Source: Nematostella vectensis
Lineage: Eukaryota > Cnidaria > Anthozoa > Actiniaria > Edwardsiidae
NCBI RefSeq assembly: GCF_932526225.1
Contig: NC_064044.1
Coordinates: forward strand, 10,320,906-10,384,905
Direction of reading: 5' to 3'
Length of the DNA: 64,000 bases
Made by a program: the position numbers and the translations under genes. Under the pieces are notes generated by a model. That model saw only the letters and a list, made by a program, of their open reading frames with translations. It did not search any database and was not told the DNA's origin. This document shows positions 58,581 through 64,000 of the stretch, one piece after another. Each line of letters opens with the position of its first letter. Positions within the stretch are counted from its first letter, which is position 1.

Positions 58581-60871
58581 CTAAAAGCGGAGCCAGTATG
58601 ATTTTTTTAGCATACACTTAAAGTAGAACCCCCTCCCCTTCACTTTCATTATGCATCATGTTCCATCACCCCCAAAAACAACCTATGTGAAACATATAAA
58701 GATTGCATGTTTTCCAAAACTGCAATTATTATTTAAAGTTCTGTCCTCCCAATCCTCCTAGGGAATACCTAGAACAAAAATGTTATTTAAGATTTTATTG
58801 ACATTACAAAGGATATCATGAACTATATAGGAAAACCGAAGGGGTTGAGCTCTTAGTATAATAATAATACTTGATAGACAACTGATACAGCAAAATTATT
58901 AAAATAAATTGATACTTTGATTATCAGGTAAGTAGGTAATATTTATTATAAAAATGAGGATCAATTAAAATTCCTCCTAGAAGAATGGGTGCTATTTTGT
59001 TATCTTCAATATTAAAAACAATAAACAAATACATATCACATTCCTATACATTAATAAGTATACCAGCAAATCACACTATCGTAGTGGATTTGACGTAAAA
59101 GTCCCTGCCTGTACTGTCGGGAGGTTTACGGTTTACAAAATGCAAATATTGGAAAAATATCTTTATTAACCTTCTCTTTCTTGCTTTAGAATGTAACTTT
59201 GCTAAGTGTGGATCAACACCACTCTAATTTATCAAAACAATTCTGACAAACGGTACCTTATTTTATTATAAAGTTAAGAACCACATATAAGAACCTAGAA
59301 TGATCCTGTTAGCCTAAAATTATCAAATTAGAGCATCTATTTAGCCTACAATTGTTAATTGTATTAATTTGCTTTATAAAATATGAATTTACTAGCTTAA
59401 CATATAAAAATTGATTTCTAAATAGTTTTAAACATGATCTTAAGGGATCACATATTTTTTATTATTAACTTATCTACATCAATTGCTTGACCATAACTCA
59501 TTGTCATCATATATTTATAAAAAAGGCGAGAGACTATTTATGAACCTAAATAGCCTAAATGTCATTAAATGCACATTATACAAGAACCTGTCAGACTAAC
59601 TTGCGAAAAAAAACTAGGTTTTACTTTTTAACGTTGATTCATTATTTAGAACAATATTTCTATTTGTAAAAAGTATCTTACTTTTAAGTCCGTTAAATGT
59701 GTTTATTTTTGGTGACCTACATTAAATACCAATGCCTAATATGTACATCCTGCTCTGAGTCATGCCTCTGAGCCAGCAGCATGTTTTCAGTGTCTCAGCT
59801 TGTTTTAAGAATCTCTGGCTTAGATTCAACTTAAAAAATTTGGAGAAAAGCATTTAAGAGAAAACTTAAAATTTCCTTACAAACAATACAAATATTATAC
59901 TACAAAAACCTAATTCATAAAACCTAAAACTGTCTCAATAGTCTCAACTAAAATTTTCTAAAATAATACCCATAGCATAAATGAATATATGAGGCTGAAA
60001 GATCTTTAATAGGAAAACTGTAGAGGGAAAAAACTATAGCTTTCAAGCAAATTGCTCCTCTACAGAAAAGCTGTCTTGGCTTCCTTTCAAACCTAAATTT
60101 TACTTTGGGACCACTTTGGGGTACAATTATATAGATATGTGAGATATGAGAAAACAAAAAGTTTTTAGGTTTTGTAAGAAACATTGAGGTACCCATGGTT
60201 ATTCAAAATATTGTCAGGTGGTATAAAAACAAGGCATATTTTTTAGGTAATAACGGATCCACAAGGTCCTAGTAACTGCATGTGTAGCTTTTTTAGAACC
60301 AAACCAATATTCCAGAATAGTCGATTTAAATTTCAAGTGTTTTTCAAATATATGTAGTTTTTCACAAATTATTAATAAATAGGGTTTTAGGGAAAAAGCT
60401 CTCAATTTATTTTAGCATTGTTCATCTTTGTGAGAATTTGACCAATCATTCATGGAAATGAATTAAAAATCACTTTTGGTTTTATTTCTAGTATTTCATA
60501 GCTGTCAACCCAACTTGGACAGACGTCTTGTAAAAACGGGTGAAATTGAGTAAATATGTGAAGAAAAAAAAACAAACAAAACAAGAGAGCCAATGCGGGT
60601 GAATACAGATAATGTATGAACATTAAAAAAAATTAGGCTTGTGATGAGGTCCACAATCTCGTGAATAGTTATTATTTTCCTATGATAGATGGTGAATGGC
60701 AGATTTCAGAGATCGAAATTGATTAATACAGCCTAGAATTTTAGTCCCTGAGGTAAGTACTTAATATATAAATTTGAAACAATAAAAAAGGTGTAAAAAG
60801 TTTGAAAAAAAACAACTCTTGGCTTATTTGCAGTCAGTTTTTGTGTTTTTTTTTTAGGTTAGAAATACTCT

Positions 60872-61041
60872 AGCGGCCGCCATATTGTTTTGCGCGCCCT
60901 AGAGACCTGGGCCGAGGCAGATCGCGGCTGGCTGGCTGGCAGCTTGTGACAATGACGTCATTGACCACAAAGACTCAGTCGCCTAGTTATAGACTATTTC
61001 TCTATGCCTATGGGGCTCCGCGCGCGGCCGCTGGCTCCGCT
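60872..61041. repeat. GC-rich repeat with CRE-like palindrome, unit 3
   Basis: Same element with a few substitutions. The palindrome at 60950-60963 is unchanged, although nearby bases differ from copies 1 and 2. Confidence 0.5.
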
Positions 61042-61514
61042 ATAAACCTTCTCAACCATTCTATAAACGCATCTGTTTCTGGTGACTATGTCGATTCTAT
61101 TGCATGGCTCTCTAAGTAATTGCGCGAATACGAACCCCTCATCCGTCACACAGCTCCCCCACTACGCTTCTAAATTGAGAATCATCAGGCGTTAACCGGT
61201 ATCCAGGCAAGTCTCCCTTGTACTGTCTTCATGATAGAGAGTTGGGTTAACGACACTCGCAGAATATCTCTCATAGACAGACCTACGTCTTTGTCTCCAA
61301 TGTTAGATTAGGGTTATTCCATCCATTTAGTTTCAGCTTGGTCATTTTTGCTAGCTGTTGGTTATCGTACTCATACAGCATTGACCGGGTTGCCATGGAT
61401 TAATGTATTTAGGTTGAACAATTTCTAGCATTTTAGATGTTTGAAATTGGTTTTACAGAGGAGCATGTCCTCGGATCCCCTATATACAATGCTCTTTAAA
61501 TAGCTGGATGTTCT

Positions 61515-61521
61515 TATAAAA
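61515..61521 (+). promoter_or_regulatory. Candidate TATA box, gene copy 3
   Basis: The same TATAAAA, 250 bases before the ATG of copy 3. The downstream flank has a few substitutions compared with copies 1 and 2. Confidence 0.4.
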
Positions 61522-61764
61522 AGGTTCTCATTAACTAAAAGCGTGTATTGAATTTATTATTCCGGGCAAAATGTTTGTGCCTTCGCGACTGCGTGACTGC
61601 GTTCTGCACACAATTCTTATCAACATGAGTAGTTTATTGTAGGATTATCCGTCTTGACCACAAAAATAGTAAGTTAAAATCTATGCTATGTCTGGTGGTT
61701 AATATCATCAAATCATTGTCTTATGCCATTCTTCTAAAAGACTATACGATTCTTTTACAGCAAA

Positions 61765-63923
61765 ATGAAGGTCAGAAGCCTCGTGTTTTACTTCAACTGT
61801 CTTGTTGCCGTAGCAGCATCAAGCCTCCAATCCTACTGTCCAGCGTCCATCCATTCAGCAGGCGCGCGCATAACTCAAGTTGACCTTGCCCTACTGAGCA
61901 AGCATGTGAAAAAGCGTCTTCAGGGCCAAAGTCAGATGTCATGTAGTCAGCGGTGTCTGCAGCAAGACTGGTGTATATCGATGAACTACGAAGTGTCTCG
62001 ACCGGAAGGAGGGGCCTGCGAATTGAACACATACGGAGTCGAGATGTTGGCCGACGCAAATCCCAAAAACCCAGAGTTTAAAAGGAAAAAAGGATGGATA
62101 TACTCACAGTTAAGATCCGCTCAGGTACGTTTTATGCGATTTGTAGATAAGCATTGATTACTCGTTTAAGATGAGTTTAAAATGAAAAGTTTAAAATGAG
62201 GTTTGTTTTGATCGCGGCACTAAACAAGGGCACAAAACGGATCTGTTCCGCAAAATATCTGTTCCGCAGCCCTTTTTCTGCTGGCTGGGAAGATGTTAGA
62301 CCCATCGGTTGCTGGGTCAAACTAGTTGTACTGGGAATATTTTAAGGGGCGCTGGAGCGTTGGGAAAAAGATCGTCCCGATCATTTATACGGAAAATTAT
62401 TCATTTGCTAAAATGCCTAACCACTGCTGGCCGGAAAAAAAGAATTGGTCCCTGTATCGCCCTATCGCGACTGGAGCCAGCACTTAAAAGGACCATTCTG
62501 GATTTTTCGTACTTTAATATAAAGTCCCTATGGACTTAAATTTGCCAATGAAAAAAGGTTCTATTTAAGCTGACTAAGTTAATTACCCAATATTTCCACG
62601 GGTTATTACCGTGATAGTCCTAGTAAATAGCATATAAACGTGACAATGTTCAAAACAACCATTCTGGATAGAGCGATAGAATCCCTCCTGGGAAAAAGGA
62701 ATAGATCATTTCTTCCAAGAAATTTTTAAAATTGATATTTTTGGCATCAGAACATATTCAAACGACGAAATATGCCATTTTAACGTGTTTAGGGAAGGGG
62801 GGCTCGTGGTGTGCTCTTGACTAAATGAGACAATCACTTCAGCTTACTAACGCCTACTGTGCCAAGCAATGTTTATGGTAAGATTTTATGGTTTCTTTTG
62901 AGTCGGATAATTGACCGCCAAGACCCCCGATCTGCGATGTTCCGTTGTCACCAACAAACACTGTCTTTCCTAAATCGAAAGACCAGGTGCGGGCAGGGAA
63001 AATTGTTATCACTGATTACAAACGCAACATAAAAAGGCGGCCTCTTTCGATCATTATTCAACGCGAGCCCGCACAACAATTTTGCCCCGTCGCTTTTTTC
63101 CTTCGTTGGTGCGAGCTACAGGGGACGGATAGTGGCCCGCTTCTTTTTCCACAAACCACTTACCAGTAAAAACCGAATTTTTAAAACAGCTCTCACATTT
63201 TGCGGGCTAGATAGTTCAAGCTATAAATCGCACTCTTTCCGCATCGGGGCGGCCAGTTTGGCAGCCGAAAAAGGCTGCCATTCTGCCATTCAATGTCATT
63301 CAGGGGCTGGTAACCATGAAACCTAGTTGGTCATAATCGCCGTTCAAAAGGGACAATAGATTTACTCTCGTCAGACTAGGAGACTGGCCTGGTGTGTTGT
63401 CTTTAGTATTTCATTATTATATTAAATCTTTTATCGACATTGACCATTATAGTTTGTTGGTGTTGTTGTTGCCGTTGAAGCGCGCGCACGGCCTCGGTGG
63501 GGTTGGCCTCAGGTTTTGGCTCTTGGCTAAATTTTCCCCCACTTAGTCGTTATGAATCAGTACAATTAGCAAATTAGTTTGTTAGGCCTTAAATTGACGA
63601 AGTAATTAAACGCCACTAAAGGTGGCCATAAAAATCCAACACGATCTATTGATTGATATAGCAAGAGGCTTGTCGTGCGGCGTGCGCTAACAACGATACA
63701 AGAATATATCATATTTAGTTGCTGCTGAGAATATACGTGCCCGTATAAAAAGACTACATCATGCCTAATCATCGCCTGTTTATATTACAGTTCACACTAA
63801 GCCTACAAGCCTGTAAAGATGGTTCGTTTACTTGTTCAAATGGAGGCACATGTGAGATTGACTGCAAAACTCTCGTCCCAAGATGTCATTGTCCGGAAGG
63901 CTTTTCTGGAGACAAGTGTGAAA
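61765..63923 (+). CDS. Secreted PAN-EGF protein, gene copy 3 (cut by window end)
   Basis: Only the first two coding exons are inside the window: 61765-62124 (signal peptide and PAN/apple-like domain) and 63791-63923 (EGF1, seven cysteines, GTAAGT donor at 63924). Exon 1 differs from copies 1 and 2 at SSLQSYC, ALLSKH and ISMNYE. Everything visible is open and properly spliced by consensus, so this copy may be functional. The remaining EGF and LamG exons would lie beyond 64000. Confidence 0.8.
62355..62426. other. 72-base segment found only in copy 3 intron 1
   Basis: Lies between GGGGCGCTG and CTGGCCGG, which are directly joined in copies 1 and 2. A shared CTG at both borders fits a microhomology deletion in the ancestor of copies 1 and 2 or an insertion in copy 3. 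Confidence 0.7.
62840..63326 (+). pseudogene. Tyrosine recombinase fragment in intron 1, copy 3
   Basis: Shares the first frameshift with copy 2, but the HSFRIGAASLAAEKG box is intact because the GGGC insertion is absent. The order of changes supports a closer link between copies 2 and 3 in this interval. Confidence 0.65.
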
Positions 63924-64000
63924 GTAAGTACAGCTACCCTTCTTTAGCCAACTTGAACTATTTGCATTTACTGCAATCAAGCAGATTTAGTCAGTGATAG

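Larger units (their letters stand above)
54241..64000. repeat. Tandem segmental duplication, unit 3 (cut by window end)
   Basis: Third copy. It begins about 180 bp inside the unit as defined by copies 1 and 2: the opening of those units is missing, and the join to the 1.4-kb array of unit 2 falls near 54240. It holds the gypsy relic, the AT-rich stretch, the promoter region, exon 1 and exon 2 of gene copy 3, then leaves the window. By eye it differs from units 1 and 2 by a few percent in the first 8 kb. Confidence 0.9.

Overview
This 64 kb window is eukaryotic, intron-rich and AT-rich. The best guess is an anthozoan cnidarian such as a sea anemone. That is an inference from three things: a secreted PAN-EGF-LamG architecture, EGF domains on separate phase-1 exons, and the mix of Ty3/gypsy, LINE, tyrosine-recombinase and palindromic MITE relics. 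No prokaryotic features, rRNA, tRNA or CRISPR array were seen.

The window is built from three head-to-tail copies of one large segment: unit 1 (about 1-28321), unit 2 (about 28322-54240) and unit 3 (about 54241 to the window end, incomplete). Each unit has the same order on the + strand: a leader; a decayed Ty3/gypsy element on the minus strand with a palindromic MITE nested in its gag; about 2.4 kb of AT-rich DNA; a GC-rich repeat and TATA box; then a secreted-protein gene. Units 1 and 2 continue with a palindromic MITE downstream of the gene, short minisatellites, a second decayed gypsy element containing a 96-bp tandem array, and a tandem array of a 1.4-kb unit.

The gene starts with a signal peptide and PAN/apple-like domain (one exon), then EGF-like domains (one exon each), then a LamG/pentraxin-like domain (two exons). 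Copy 1 predicts 529 residues and copy 2 predicts 528. Copy 3 is cut by the window after EGF1. The copies differ in content. Copy 1 lacks EGF exon 6, and copy 2 lacks EGF exon 7 through a 1,095-bp deletion starting inside a MITE. Copy 2 also lost a cysteine in EGF4. A duplicated half-LamG exon (9a) is open and symmetric in copy 2 but frameshifted in copy 1. An intron carries a 33-bp minisatellite of about 40 units in copy 1 and about 71 in copy 2.

Copies 1 and 2 are almost identical from about 1.5 to 8.3 kb of the unit, through the promoter and exon 1. From about 8.36 kb onward copy 2 matches copy 3 instead. This mosaic suggests gene conversion or unequal crossing-over. All comparisons were made by eye, without alignment software. 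Exon boundaries come from splice consensus, reading phase and conservation between copies, not from transcripts.
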